The notes beneath the pieces were generated by a model that searched no databases, was not told the DNA's origin, and saw nothing but the letters and a program-made list of their open reading frames with translations. DNA of 64,000 nucleotides. It comes from Fabrea salina. Its lineage: Eukaryota; Ciliophora; Heterotrichea; Heterotrichida; Fabreidae. A program made the position numbers and the translations under genes. The stretch covers positions 62,001 through 126,000 of the forward strand of contig JALIHJ010000038.1 in NCBI GenBank assembly GCA_022984795.1, read 5' to 3'. Shown piece by piece: positions 45,301-54,227 of the stretch (positions within the stretch are counted from its first letter, which is position 1; each line of letters opens with the position of its first letter).

Positions 45301-45876
45301 AAACTTCACTACTTCAGTGTTTATGGAAAAGCCTCTGCTACAAGGATGATTCTTCACTACAACTCAACTCCTTTTGAAGACCATATTGTAGGAATAGAAG
45401 AATGGCCTGCTTTAAAACAAACTGCTTTGTCTGAGTTCGGCCACCTTCCAGTTTTGGAAGTCGACGGACTTAAACTTGTACAAAGTCGCTCTATCAACAG
45501 GTACTTGTGCCAGAAGTTTGGTTACTACCCCAGCAACCCTTATGATGTTTACTTAGTTGAGAGTTTGTGTGACTTGAAAGAAGACATTTTAAAGGAATTC
45601 ATGAAGGCTGAAGCTGACAGCAACTTAGAAGAAACCTTAGTAGAAGAAAAAGTTCCTAGTTGGCTTAAGATGATTGAAACTCGCTTTGCCAACAACCTAG
45701 ACAACAAGCACTTTGTGGGAGAAAAAACTACTTTAGCTGACTTTGAGATCTTCCAGCTACTAGTTGACCAAGAACTGTACCTTCTTTCGCCACTACTAAA
45801 TGAGTTCTGCGAAGGGTTTTTAAACTCTTCACAGAGCTTGCAGACTTACATCAAGTCAAGACCTAGTAGACAATAA
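45289..45876 (+). CDS. Glutathione S-transferase, sigma-like
   Basis: A 195-residue cytosolic GST. Begins MTGIKLHYFSVYGKASATRM, with a catalytic Tyr in the HYFSVYG motif, and has GHLPVLEVDGLKLVQSRSIN and RYLCQKFG, in the glutathione-binding position. The helical domain contains FVGEKTTLADFEIFQLL, the GST N-capping box region. It conjugates glutathione or acts as a prostaglandin-type isomerase in sigma members; the class is provisional. The frame extends 18 codons upstream to an ATG at 45235, but the family N-terminus fits ATG 45289. Convergent with the TTL-like gene, 7 nt apart. Confidence 0.9.
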   Translation: MTGIKLHYFSVYGKASATRMILHYNSTPFEDHIVGIEEWPALKQTALSEFGHLPVLEVDGLKLVQSRSINRYLCQKFGYYPSNPYDVYLVESLCDLKEDILKEFMKAEADSNLEETLVEEKVPSWLKMIETRFANNLDNKHFVGEKTTLADFEIFQLLVDQELYLLSPLLNEFCEGFLNSSQSLQTYIKSRPSRQ

Positions 45877-45883
45877 ACATTAT

Positions 45884-47401
45884 TTACAAGCACTCTTCTT
45901 CAAGCAATCCTGCGTACCTTTCCATGCCAGGTTTTCTTCCGTCAAAAACTACTTCAAGTTGGGTGTCTCTAAGCACAGTGTCAAGGTCAGCTCCATACTC
46001 AAGAGCGTACTCTACGTCTATAACTCCTCTGATTAGGTCTGAGTTGAGTTTTTTCTTTTCTTGTGAAGTGGCACTGATGCTAGGTGACAAGTTGGCTTCG
46101 ATGTACCACACATTTAAGTTGTTGTCAACTAAAAAGTCCATGCCCATCAGCTCAAAGACTCTGGGGTGTCTTAGAAGCTTGTCTAAGTTCATCCGCACAA
46201 TGTGGAACATAGTTAGTTTGATCTTTTTTTTCATAACATTTTCCATCCACCCTGGGTAAATGACCCCTTTGTCCAGCATGTAGTTTTCGAAGTGGGCATA
46301 ACTCCAGCCCTGGTCTTCTAAAAGCAGTTTTTGTTGTTCAGGGGTCAAGTTTTTGCTTTCCATGCTTGCTTTAGCTACTTTGATGTTAGTTAAGTGCGAA
46401 GTTTTGTCGTTGGACTCTGGGTCCCACTCAGCCATAGACATCCTTACGAACCCGTCGTGGTAAAGAATTATAAGAGGGTCCATGCTTGCTATGAACATGT
46501 ATGCTCTGAAGTCAAACTTGTGGCCTTCTATAAGCATAGGGTCGGCAATGTACCACTGGGCTAGGTACCCTTCTTCCCAAGGACACTCTTCCTTGATTAA
46601 AAGCTCTTCTTTAGTTTGCTTGTCCAGAACATCTACTCCCTTTCCATTGTGGGCGTACCTGCTTTTTTTAATCATCCAGTTTATTTCGGAGGAGTCGCGC
46701 TCCTTCTCAAGTATACTTAGAAACTCCCTGCACTGGCCTTCTTGAGTAAGGTCCAGAGTGTAAGGCATGATTTTCCAGGGATCGAAGCAGTGCTCCCTTC
46801 CCTTGTAGTAATTCGCGTATTCACGGAACATGTTGGCTGTAAGGTCTTTGTAGTTGATCCAAGCTATTCCTGGAATGTGGTTGTACCTTTGGCCCTTGCA
46901 CAAAAAGTGCTTTTCAATAAGGTGGTTGGCGTGCCACCTGGATTTAACTACAAAGAACAGGTTGTAAGCAGGGCTGAAAGGAGGATGCACTTTTTGGTTG
47001 GCAATTTTAGGTTTGTAAGTCATGTTGGTATACGTTTGGAGAACTTGTCTAGGAACTTGTTCTGTCTGGTAGTCAGTGCAGGTGTTTCTGTCCCTCCAAA
47101 TAGGAATTCCTTTGGAGTCGAACTTTATGGGGTTTGCTTTTCTGTACTCCTCTACCTTTTGGCAGTAGTTATCCTCGTTAGCAAAGTCTACTTCTTTTTG
47201 GAGTTGGAGTTTGTCTGTGTATTCTTTCCAAGGCTCAGATTCATACCAAGGAGGCCTTGGAGCGTCTTCGAAAAAAGGTACTGAAATCACCTTGTCAGAA
47301 AAAGCTAGGGGGCCTTCTGACTGCTTAGGATACACTGTCATCATAAGCAACAAGTTAAAAACAAAAGCCCCAGTTAATATTGCTTTTATTCCTATAAACA
47401 T
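45884..47401 (-). CDS. TTL-domain amino-acid ligase with N-terminal signal anchor (copy A)
   Basis: A 505-residue protein. Residues ~5-24 are hydrophobic (IKAILTGAFVFNLLLMMTVY) after a single Lys, a signal anchor or signal peptide. The rest is a tubulin-tyrosine-ligase-like ATP-grasp domain: WMIKKSRYAHNGKGVDVL (nucleotide loop), WYIADPMLIEGHKFDFRAYM, YHDGFVRMSM, DKTSHLTNIKVAK and GMDFLVDNNLNVWYIEANLS with the metal-binding Glu and Asn. Cytosolic TTLLs ligate Glu, Gly or Tyr to proteins; with this anchor the domain should face the lumen or exterior. Extra cysteines (REHCFDPWK) fit an oxidising compartment. About 3 kb from its paralogue. Confidence 0.85.
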   Translation of the reverse strand: MFIGIKAILTGAFVFNLLLMMTVYPKQSEGPLAFSDKVISVPFFEDAPRPPWYESEPWKEYTDKLQLQKEVDFANEDNYCQKVEEYRKANPIKFDSKGIPIWRDRNTCTDYQTEQVPRQVLQTYTNMTYKPKIANQKVHPPFSPAYNLFFVVKSRWHANHLIEKHFLCKGQRYNHIPGIAWINYKDLTANMFREYANYYKGREHCFDPWKIMPYTLDLTQEGQCREFLSILEKERDSSEINWMIKKSRYAHNGKGVDVLDKQTKEELLIKEECPWEEGYLAQWYIADPMLIEGHKFDFRAYMFIASMDPLIILYHDGFVRMSMAEWDPESNDKTSHLTNIKVAKASMESKNLTPEQQKLLLEDQGWSYAHFENYMLDKGVIYPGWMENVMKKKIKLTMFHIVRMNLDKLLRHPRVFELMGMDFLVDNNLNVWYIEANLSPSISATSQEKKKLNSDLIRGVIDVEYALEYGADLDTVLRDTQLEVVFDGRKPGMERYAGLLEEECL

Positions 47402-47441
47402 TATAAGCTATTGATAAGAATCTATATTCAAAGTTGTTAAG

Positions 47442-48776
47442 TTAAACTAAGAAAGCGTAGATGGAGCTAAGGATAATGAGTGAGGCAGAATCCTCATCAG
47501 CAGTTTCTCCATCAACCTCGACTGTAGTGTCAAGGCTAGTTTCGTCAATGCTTTCGTAGGAGTCAAAGCCCCCATCTTCTGTATAGGTGTATGTAACAGA
47601 ACTAGAAAGTCTTCTAGATTCTTCAACGTCATTAGGGTCAGCAACATCGTCTGGCCTAGGTCCTAGTCCGCCCTCGCCTTTAGGAAGTTCTTCGCAAATG
47701 TACTTTTTACAGTCTTCGTCGTTTTCACAGACTTTTTTGGTGCTTTCAGTGTCTACTAGGCCTTCAAGGTCTTCTGGCATAAAGTCATCTTCAGTTACTT
47801 CGGAGTTTTCAGTTGCTTCATTTTTGATCTCAGCTTCAATGGCGTCTTTGCTTTTCTTGATCTCTGAAGGTAGTTCGTCTTGGCTTTTCATGTACTCGGT
47901 ACAGTCTTCTGAAAGTTTGTCGCAACTGTTTTGGTTTAGCTTTACGTTGATTTCTCCGCTAGAGCCTTCGGAGACGTAGTTTTCCCAGTTGGGGTCGCAT
48001 CCCATGCACAGCATTCCTGTCATGTGCTTCATGAGTCCTTTGATGCACTTGGCTCCTTTTTTAGCATGGTCTTTCATTTTGTCGTTCATGCCTCTAGCTT
48101 CTTCTTTGATCTTTGCTTTTCGTTCATCTCCCATTTTGTCAAACCCCCCTCTTTTCCTCCTGCGTCCTCTGTCCTCAGGTCTGCCCCTTCCTTCTTCTTT
48201 TAGTTCTTCGTCTTCTTTTTCTAGGTCTTCTTCTCTGTCTTTGTACTCATCTCCTTTAGGCAGTCCTTTGCCGTCTTTATCGTCTAACTCTTCGGGTGAG
48301 CGTTTTCCTTTTCCATTTTCCTTTTGACCGTCTTCTTTTTGGCCATCTTGTAATCTTCTGGTTTCGTTCTTGCCCACATAGTAGCCATCTTTATCATACT
48401 CATCGCCGTAGTCCTTTTGGTTGTCAGGGTCGAAGTCATTGAAAGTATCCCTGATCCTACCTCCGAACTCGTCAGTTTTGTTTTCGTTTTTTCCTTTCTG
48501 TTCTTTGAAGATAGCCTCAATCTGAGCAACTGTATTTGCGTCGCAACAAGAAAGAGTGCTATCTCGAAGTACCTTTGAACAGAACTTCAAGTCCTCTGAG
48601 GATACCTCTTGAGGAGTGCTTAAGTAAGCAGGCCGTGTTCCTAGGCTCGAATCCCAGTCCTCAGCTGAGTAAAGGGGGTTGTTGCAGTTAGCTTGGGTTT
48701 GGTTAGTTTCTTGGGCCCAGCCTAAAAGTAGAGCTAGGCAAAATGCAAACAAGGTATTTTTCATTACAATGGCCAT
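47442..48776 (-). CDS. Secreted acidic, probably GPI-anchored protein
   Basis: A 444-residue protein with a signal peptide (MKNTLFAFCLALLLGWAQE from the fifth residue) and a hydrophobic C-terminus (SASLIILSSIYAFLV) without following charges, a GPI-anchor-type tail. The middle (~85-190) is very rich in D, E, K, G (DFDPDNQKDYGDEYDKDGY, EDLEKEDEELKEEGRGRPED). Cysteines occur in clusters (STLSCCDAN, GMLCMGCDPNW). Family unrecognised; the composition suggests a surface or storage/calcium-binding protein. It lies between two TTL-domain ligases, on the same strand. Confidence 0.75.
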   Translation of the reverse strand: MAIVMKNTLFAFCLALLLGWAQETNQTQANCNNPLYSAEDWDSSLGTRPAYLSTPQEVSSEDLKFCSKVLRDSTLSCCDANTVAQIEAIFKEQKGKNENKTDEFGGRIRDTFNDFDPDNQKDYGDEYDKDGYYVGKNETRRLQDGQKEDGQKENGKGKRSPEELDDKDGKGLPKGDEYKDREEDLEKEDEELKEEGRGRPEDRGRRRKRGGFDKMGDERKAKIKEEARGMNDKMKDHAKKGAKCIKGLMKHMTGMLCMGCDPNWENYVSEGSSGEINVKLNQNSCDKLSEDCTEYMKSQDELPSEIKKSKDAIEAEIKNEATENSEVTEDDFMPEDLEGLVDTESTKKVCENDEDCKKYICEELPKGEGGLGPRPDDVADPNDVEESRRLSSSVTYTYTEDGGFDSYESIDETSLDTTVEVDGETADEDSASLIILSSIYAFLV

Positions 48777-48869
48777 TTATTCATGGCCTTTTATGTTTAA
48801 AGATGAAACGGTGATTTAACTGTCCGAGTTTTTTCCAGTGAAATTATACTTAAACACCTCACTTAAGAA

Positions 48870-50402
48870 TTAAAGGCAATCCGGAGTTAAGAGTCCACTA
48901 TACTTATCGAAACCTTGCTTCCTTTCGTCAAGGACCCACTCGAAGTATGTGTCTTCCAGCAACTTGTCGAAGTCGGCTCCATGCAAAAGACCAAACTCTA
49001 AGTCAATAATTCCTTTGGATAACTTGGAATTGAGTTCTTTCTTCTCCTTAGAAGTTCCTGAAATCTGAGGCGACAAGTTTGCCTCGATGAACCAAAGGTT
49101 AAAATTGGTGTCCATCAGAAAGTCAAAACCCACCAGTTCAAAGACCCCGGGGTGCTTCAAAAGGTACTTTTCGTTCATGAGTGTCAGGTGCAGCATCATG
49201 TTTTTGATTTGAGTTCTGAGCTGGTTGATCCAGCCTGGCTCGACAAGACCAACTCGCACCAAGTAGTTTTCAAAGTGGTTATAGTTCCAACTTTGGTCCT
49301 GAAGTGCAAGTTCTTGTTGCTCCTGACTCATCTTCTTAGAGTTCAATGACGTCTGGGCTACTTTGAGGTTAGTCAAGTGAGAAGTTTTATCAGTGGAATT
49401 AGGGTCGAACTTAGACATCGACAGTCTAACGAAACCGTCATGATAAAGAACCATAAGAGGGTCCACGTTTGCAATGAGCATATAAACTCTAAAGTCAAAC
49501 TTGAAACCTTCAATGAGCATTGGGTCTTTGATGTACCGCTGCCCAATGTAGAGTTCGTCGAAAGGACAAGGAGTTTCCAGAATCACTTCAGCTACAGGCT
49601 GAGTAACTATTCTAACTCCGCTTCCTCTGTGGAAGTCCCTGGGCTTCTTAACCATCCACCTTATCTGGGGGTCGTGCAGGCTTTGCTGAAGGTAGGACTT
49701 GAACTCCAAACACTGTTCTTTCACAGTTAAGTCCAGAGTTTGAGGCATGATTTTCCAGGGATCGAAGCAGTGCTCCCTTCCTGAATAGTACTCTCCGTAC
49801 TCTCGCATGGTGTTTGCGATCACGTCTTTGTAGTTGAGCTTCTCTGCTCCAGGGATGTGGTTGTACCTTTGGCCTTCGCACAAAAAGTGAGTGCCTATTT
49901 TGTGGTACCTGTGCCAAGTGATGCGTCGGTTCATGAAAAGAGAAATTCTAGGGTCGAACTTTTCAGCCTTCACTTTTTTCTCTGAGTTTCCGGGTTGGCT
50001 TTTGAGGTTTGCAAGTGTAGTGTAGTTTGTTATGACCTGCTTTATTAACTGGTAATCTGGGTACTGAGAAAATACAACTCTGTCTTTTTTAACTGGAATT
50101 CCTCTTTGATCAAAAGTAGCCTTGTGGTTTTCCTTGTATTTCTTAACCCTTTCGCAGTAAAGGGGGTCGTTCTTGATGTTGTTTATAGTTTTGGTCAGGG
50201 TGAGGCTTTCTAAGTAGTTGATCCAAGGAAGGGATTCATTCCAGTTAACTTTTTGTGCAAAAGAGACTTCAGAAAGAGTGGCTCTTAAGCTTGGAACAGT
50301 CTGGAGTTCTTCTTTGGTGTGTTCAGACTTCATCAAAAGTAAATACCCTACCAAACTGAAGTTCAGCAAGAAGGATACTAGTACAATAATCTTGTAGTCC
50401 AT
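48870..50402 (-). CDS. TTL-domain amino-acid ligase with N-terminal signal anchor (copy B)
   Basis: A 510-residue paralogue of the 45884-47401 protein. Residues ~5-24 form the hydrophobic anchor (IIVLVSFLLNFSLVGYLLL). Shared blocks are HFLCEGQRYNHIPG, REHCFDPWKIMPQTLDL, WMVKKPRDFHRGSGVRIV, YIKDPMLIEGFKFDFRVYML, DKTSHLTNLKVAQTS and GFDFLMDTNFNLWFIEANLS. Catalytic residues of the TTL ATP-grasp fold (Lys, Asp-Phe-Arg, Glu-x-Asn) are kept, so activity is likely. The substrate is unknown; the lumenal location is inferred from the anchor. Confidence 0.85.
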   Translation of the reverse strand: MDYKIIVLVSFLLNFSLVGYLLLMKSEHTKEELQTVPSLRATLSEVSFAQKVNWNESLPWINYLESLTLTKTINNIKNDPLYCERVKKYKENHKATFDQRGIPVKKDRVVFSQYPDYQLIKQVITNYTTLANLKSQPGNSEKKVKAEKFDPRISLFMNRRITWHRYHKIGTHFLCEGQRYNHIPGAEKLNYKDVIANTMREYGEYYSGREHCFDPWKIMPQTLDLTVKEQCLEFKSYLQQSLHDPQIRWMVKKPRDFHRGSGVRIVTQPVAEVILETPCPFDELYIGQRYIKDPMLIEGFKFDFRVYMLIANVDPLMVLYHDGFVRLSMSKFDPNSTDKTSHLTNLKVAQTSLNSKKMSQEQQELALQDQSWNYNHFENYLVRVGLVEPGWINQLRTQIKNMMLHLTLMNEKYLLKHPGVFELVGFDFLMDTNFNLWFIEANLSPQISGTSKEKKELNSKLSKGIIDLEFGLLHGADFDKLLEDTYFEWVLDERKQGFDKYSGLLTPDCL

Positions 50403-50884
50403 ATTATGGTAACGAACACTAAAAGCACTCTTTACTTAATCAAAGTTTGTTTTGTAAAGTAGTGTGTACTCTAGGTCAATTATGTATTTTAGTGCTTTAA
50501 GTCAACCCTTTCGCTGGAAGTTAGCTCTGGAGTTTACAAAAGCTGATAGAAAGGTTTAGAGTTCAGGAACTGGGTCCCTGACTTAGCCCTTAATGAAGCT
50601 TACTGGGTTTTTGAATGTAGTGTAGTTAGCTGTGAGTTAACAAGGTGCTTGGACTGGTATTTTTGTACCCTTGAAATAGCTATTGATTACATGGCGGAAC
50701 TGCCCAACTTAAGTTTAGAAGTAAACCAAGGGCCTGGCTCTTTTCACCTTTGTGTGGCTTAAGAACCCTTGAGAGTTACTTTGAGATAGCTTTACGAAAG
50801 ATAAATGCACAGAGTTAATAGCTAGTAAGAATTTCTTAAAACTCCAAGTATTCATATACTTAATATTAACTACCAATAACCATT
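50403..50884 (+). other. Intergenic region, 482 bp
   Basis: The longest gap without a recognised gene. Both flanking genes read away from it. One 23-codon frame (ATG 50691) exists but has no supporting feature. No RNA gene, repeat or promoter motif beyond A/T-rich stretches next to the starts was seen. Confidence 0.5.
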
Positions 50885-51793
50885 ATGGGAGCCAGTCCTT
50901 CGAAGTCAAGCCTTTTGACGAAAAGGGGCCTTGAACTCAACTTAGAAAGTTGCAAATTTAGACCTGGTTCAGCGATTGCAGGAAGTGTTTTTCTTGAAAA
51001 ATCACTAGAAGTTTGCTCTATCAAAATAATTCTGACAGGGACACTCAAAACCGTCCACACCACCAACAAGGATAATGGACTGCTGGAAGAAGCACGGGCT
51101 ACTCAACAAAGAAAATCCAGCACGAAAGAAATTTTTTATAAGGAAAAACCCCTGAAAGTGTCAGAAGAGCACCTAGAAAAAACTAAGTACCCCTTTAACT
51201 TAGAGACTGAAGCAGAAATGCACCCTTCGTTTTCAGAAGCAAACTCAAGAATGCTTGTTGAAGTTAAGTACGAAGTAGTAGTTCGCGCCACTCTAGCAAA
51301 TGGATTCTTTTACGAAGAAAAAAAAGAAATTTGGCTTGAGGGACCAAACACTCCTCCCAAACTAGCTTTAGAGAACTCCCAAATAGTAGATGCAAGCAGT
51401 TTTAAATACAGTGGGTCTGGAACAATTAGAATATCTTCGAGCATTGATAAGCAGGGTTACTTGGCTCAAGAAAGAATTCTACTAAAGGTTTGGCTAGAAA
51501 ACAACAGCAACTGTAAAATAAAGAAAGTTATAGGAAGACTCACTAGGGTTATTGAGTTCCGAGGATTCAGGGATGAGTTAGTTCTTGAGAAAAGGGAACT
51601 CAAACCTACTCAGGAGGAACTCTACTTAACCTTTGAGTTGGGACAAATGCTGAACTCCAAAGTATATACAACGCAGCTTAAGGACTTAGTCTGCAGCTTT
51701 TTCGTAAAAGTCAGTTTGAAGCAGTCAGGACTATTAGTTAAGTACAGGGAAATCCCTTGCTTGGTCCAGGACTTTGCTGTTTGTAATAATTAA
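50885..51793 (+). CDS. Arrestin-fold protein (ARRDC-like)
   Basis: A 302-residue protein with an arrestin N-terminal fold: FRPGSAIAGSVFLEKSLEVC, IKIILTGTLKTVH, KYPFNLETEAEMHPSF, VEVKYEVVVRATLANG, then a second beta domain (RTLKVWLENNSNCKIKKV-like). Alpha-arrestins recruit ubiquitin ligases to cargo in endocytic sorting; no PPxY motif was seen here. MGASPSK at the N-terminus suggests myristoylation (Gly2, Ser/Thr-type at 6). Next start is 1 nt after its stop. Confidence 0.75.
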   Translation: MGASPSKSSLLTKRGLELNLESCKFRPGSAIAGSVFLEKSLEVCSIKIILTGTLKTVHTTNKDNGLLEEARATQQRKSSTKEIFYKEKPLKVSEEHLEKTKYPFNLETEAEMHPSFSEANSRMLVEVKYEVVVRATLANGFFYEEKKEIWLEGPNTPPKLALENSQIVDASSFKYSGSGTIRISSSIDKQGYLAQERILLKVWLENNSNCKIKKVIGRLTRVIEFRGFRDELVLEKRELKPTQEELYLTFELGQMLNSKVYTTQLKDLVCSFFVKVSLKQSGLLVKYREIPCLVQDFAVCNN

Positions 51794-51794
51794 T

Positions 51795-52763
51795 ATGGAA
51801 AGCATAGACACTATCAGAAGTATTTTCTCTTACTTAACTACTAGTGAGCAGTGGAAGCTCAGGGAGGTTTGTGGAGCATTTAACCAAAACTTAAGAACAC
51901 GGGAAGAGCACTTGCTTGATGGCAAGATACTTTTCTTTAGACTTCCCTACAAACAAATTGAAGTAATGGAAATCGAAGAGCCAGAAAAGGTAAAATCTAG
52001 AGAAACTCGAGTTTCTTTTAGGGTGTTCAGTAATGCTATTTGTCGAGTTTCTAAGTTCGAGTACTTTTTCCATGGAGGTCGCAATTTGGAAACTGAAGCC
52101 TCAGAAAAAACTGTGCTAGTTAATAGCCAGAACACCAAAATCCTAAAGTTGCCTCCACCTTCAAATCAGCACTATGAGTTCAAAAGGTTCTCGCACGCCT
52201 GTTCTCTTTACAATGGGTATGTTTACCTATTCGGTGGATTAGACACTGAACAAAAAACACGTAGAGAAGCAATGAAGTATTGCTTAAAAGGACAAACCTG
52301 GAGCCAAATAGCTTCTTTACCTGAGCCTATATCTAAGGTAACTTGCGCTACTTGCCAAGCAGGCATTTTAGTTGGTGGGCAGGGGTCTTCTAATGTTTAC
52401 CTTTACAGTCCTACTCAAGACAACTATGTCGTGAGTTACAGTGGCCTTCCAGAGAACTGCATGAAGGTTCTAATGAAAGCTGAGTACAATCTGGTCTACA
52501 TGATTGTTGACCAAAAACTACACAAACTTGAGTCAGGCAACTGGGAAGAAATAAGTCACCAAGAAAAGTACCCCAAAATCAGGCACGCCTTAACTTGGTT
52601 CCCCACTAGATACAGAAACCACTTTTACTTCTGTGACGGAATGAGGAAACTCTACTTGTTTAGCTTGGAAAACTTTGAACTAAAGATCTGTGGAGAATAC
52701 ATGCTGAGTGGAAGAAAGCACCCTTACCTAAGGTGGGAAAGGGACTACGACCATGAAGTGTAA
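51795..52763 (+). CDS. F-box-like and kelch-repeat protein
   Basis: A 322-residue protein. The N-terminal ~40 residues resemble an F-box (SIFSYLTTSEQWKLREVC), the SKP1-binding motif of SCF ubiquitin ligases. Kelch-type blades follow (YNGYVYLFGGLDTEQ, GQTWSQIASLPE, AGILVGGQGSSNVYLYSP). The F-box match is weak. The computed frame opens seven codons upstream at TTG; ATG 51795, 1 nt after the previous TAA (TTAATATG), is preferred. The pair may share a transcript. Confidence 0.7.
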   Translation: MESIDTIRSIFSYLTTSEQWKLREVCGAFNQNLRTREEHLLDGKILFFRLPYKQIEVMEIEEPEKVKSRETRVSFRVFSNAICRVSKFEYFFHGGRNLETEASEKTVLVNSQNTKILKLPPPSNQHYEFKRFSHACSLYNGYVYLFGGLDTEQKTRREAMKYCLKGQTWSQIASLPEPISKVTCATCQAGILVGGQGSSNVYLYSPTQDNYVVSYSGLPENCMKVLMKAEYNLVYMIVDQKLHKLESGNWEEISHQEKYPKIRHALTWFPTRYRNHFYFCDGMRKLYLFSLENFELKICGEYMLSGRKHPYLRWERDYDHEV

Positions 52764-52776
52764 TAATAAGTGTTAC

Positions 52777-53826
52777 TTAGCTAGGAATGCAGAACACACC
52801 AACCCTAGAGTTCCTCTGGGCTATTACATTCTCTATTCCTGAACTCTTTCTTCTGGTAGACAAAAGTTGGGTTGAAAGAGGACTGCTTTTGTCTAGGTAA
52901 CTGTCCTTGGACTTAGGACTGGACCTCCTCGAGTTAGAAGTGCTTCCTGCAGTTCTGGACCGAGCATGTCTTACAGAGTTCCTTGAAGGGTCTCGAGAAG
53001 TGATTTCAGTAAGTCTTCTGATTCTGAAAAGCACTAGGTCTTCAGCTGAGGATTGGCGTTTGTGAATGGACTTCTGAAACAGTCTCTGAGAAACAAGGGG
53101 AGACTTAAGTTCTTTGGACATGATTGAAGGTCTTCTGCTCAGCAAGTACTTGTCAGGGCCCTTTTGTTCACTCTTCATTAAATGGACCATCCAAGGAAAG
53201 TACTTGGGTTTAACTTTAGTGGTCAAGTGTTTTCTGCTGTAGATTTTAGCTTTAGTAGGCAAGTTACATTCCAATACTTTTTTGTAAATGCGTTTCATTG
53301 CTTTTGAGTACTCGTTTGCAAGTGTGCTTTTGGTCAGTTTGTCCAAACACTCGAAAATAGCATCGTAGAACTCTATGAACCTCAGATACTGGTTTTTGAA
53401 GTCAAGCAAAGTGTCTGAGTTAACAGAAGCTTTAAGGTTTTGTTGACTGCATTTTAAAAACACTTCGGAGTAAACGCACTGAAGCACGCAAGTGTAGACT
53501 TGCTCAGAAACTGCAGGAAACAAGTAAGGGTTGACTAACTTCCAAAACTCCCAAATAGCTTTAAATACTTTTGGGTTTCTTTTCACAGCTGCTCTTTTTC
53601 TAAGAACACTCAACGAGAAGCACTGGCTAGTTTTCAAAGCCTGTTTGTATATAAAAACAAAGACTTCTGAGCCCTTTTTCAGAAAGTCCACCTTCTTAAG
53701 TGGGGACTTAGGTAACTTTTCTTTAGAAAACCGCCATTTAGGTAAGTTTGTTCTGAATTCAGAATACTCTTGGGACATTATTTTGATATCGTAAAGTACA
53801 CTGTTGTCCACTGAGCTTAATTCCAT
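52777..53826 (-). CDS. Uncharacterised basic protein, 349 aa
   Basis: Unrecognised. A helical region spans ~60-200 (FIYKQALKTSQCFSLSVLRK), and the C-terminal third is Ser/Arg-rich and probably disordered (ARSRTAGSTSNSRRSSPKSK). ATG 53826 begins the frame; MSQEYSEF at residue 17 is an alternative. It starts 5 nt after the preceding gene's TAG. It is convergent with the F-box gene, 13 nt apart. Confidence 0.65.
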   Translation of the reverse strand: MELSSVDNSVLYDIKIMSQEYSEFRTNLPKWRFSKEKLPKSPLKKVDFLKKGSEVFVFIYKQALKTSQCFSLSVLRKRAAVKRNPKVFKAIWEFWKLVNPYLFPAVSEQVYTCVLQCVYSEVFLKCSQQNLKASVNSDTLLDFKNQYLRFIEFYDAIFECLDKLTKSTLANEYSKAMKRIYKKVLECNLPTKAKIYSRKHLTTKVKPKYFPWMVHLMKSEQKGPDKYLLSRRPSIMSKELKSPLVSQRLFQKSIHKRQSSAEDLVLFRIRRLTEITSRDPSRNSVRHARSRTAGSTSNSRRSSPKSKDSYLDKSSPLSTQLLSTRRKSSGIENVIAQRNSRVGVFCIPS

Positions 53827-53831
53827 TATTT

Positions 53832-54209
53832 CTAAGAAGTTTCATATTTTAAATGGTGCTTTATGTACAGTGAGTTTTCGTACAACTCTGAGCTCACAGG
53901 TTTAGGAGTTGCTTTAGAACTCTTGGGTAACTCAAACTCAGGAGTGCACTGGGCATTCCACCTGTTTGGACTTATGAGTTCCAAGGTGCAGTTTTGTTGG
54001 GTTTCTGGAACTTTGACTTCTTGAGGTTGGATGGCACTGCTGGCCCACTCCAAGAGTTGCTGTTGTTGTTTGGCAATCTTTTTGTAGTACTTAATTTTGG
54101 TTTTGAACTCTTCGACGGACCTTTTGTAGGAGTCATCAATCTTGTAGCACTTAACTAGGTGTCTGTTGGTGAGCCTCCTGGCTTCTTTAGGAGTGTCGTA
54201 CCTTTTCAT
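53832..54209 (-). CDS. Uncharacterised coiled-coil protein, 125 aa
   Basis: Unrecognised. A basic N-terminus (MKRYDTPKEARRLTNRHLVK) leads into a helical segment (SVEEFKTKIKYYKKIAKQQQ), then a Pro/Ser-rich tail. The stop is TAG. The ATG lies in TTCTTAAATG. It starts 18 bp downstream of the FYVE-kinase stop. Confidence 0.6.
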   Translation of the reverse strand: MKRYDTPKEARRLTNRHLVKCYKIDDSYKRSVEEFKTKIKYYKKIAKQQQQLLEWASSAIQPQEVKVPETQQNCTLELISPNRWNAQCTPEFELPKSSKATPKPVSSELYENSLYIKHHLKYETS

Positions 54210-54227
54210 TTAAGAATTATATTTACA

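Noticed and set aside
46742-47284. 180-codon plus-strand frame opposite TTL-like copy A
   Set aside because: Antisense shadow of a well-supported gene; no recognisable domain or start context.
50691-50762. 23-codon ORF in the longest intergenic gap
   Set aside because: Too short, no start box or similarity; expected by chance.
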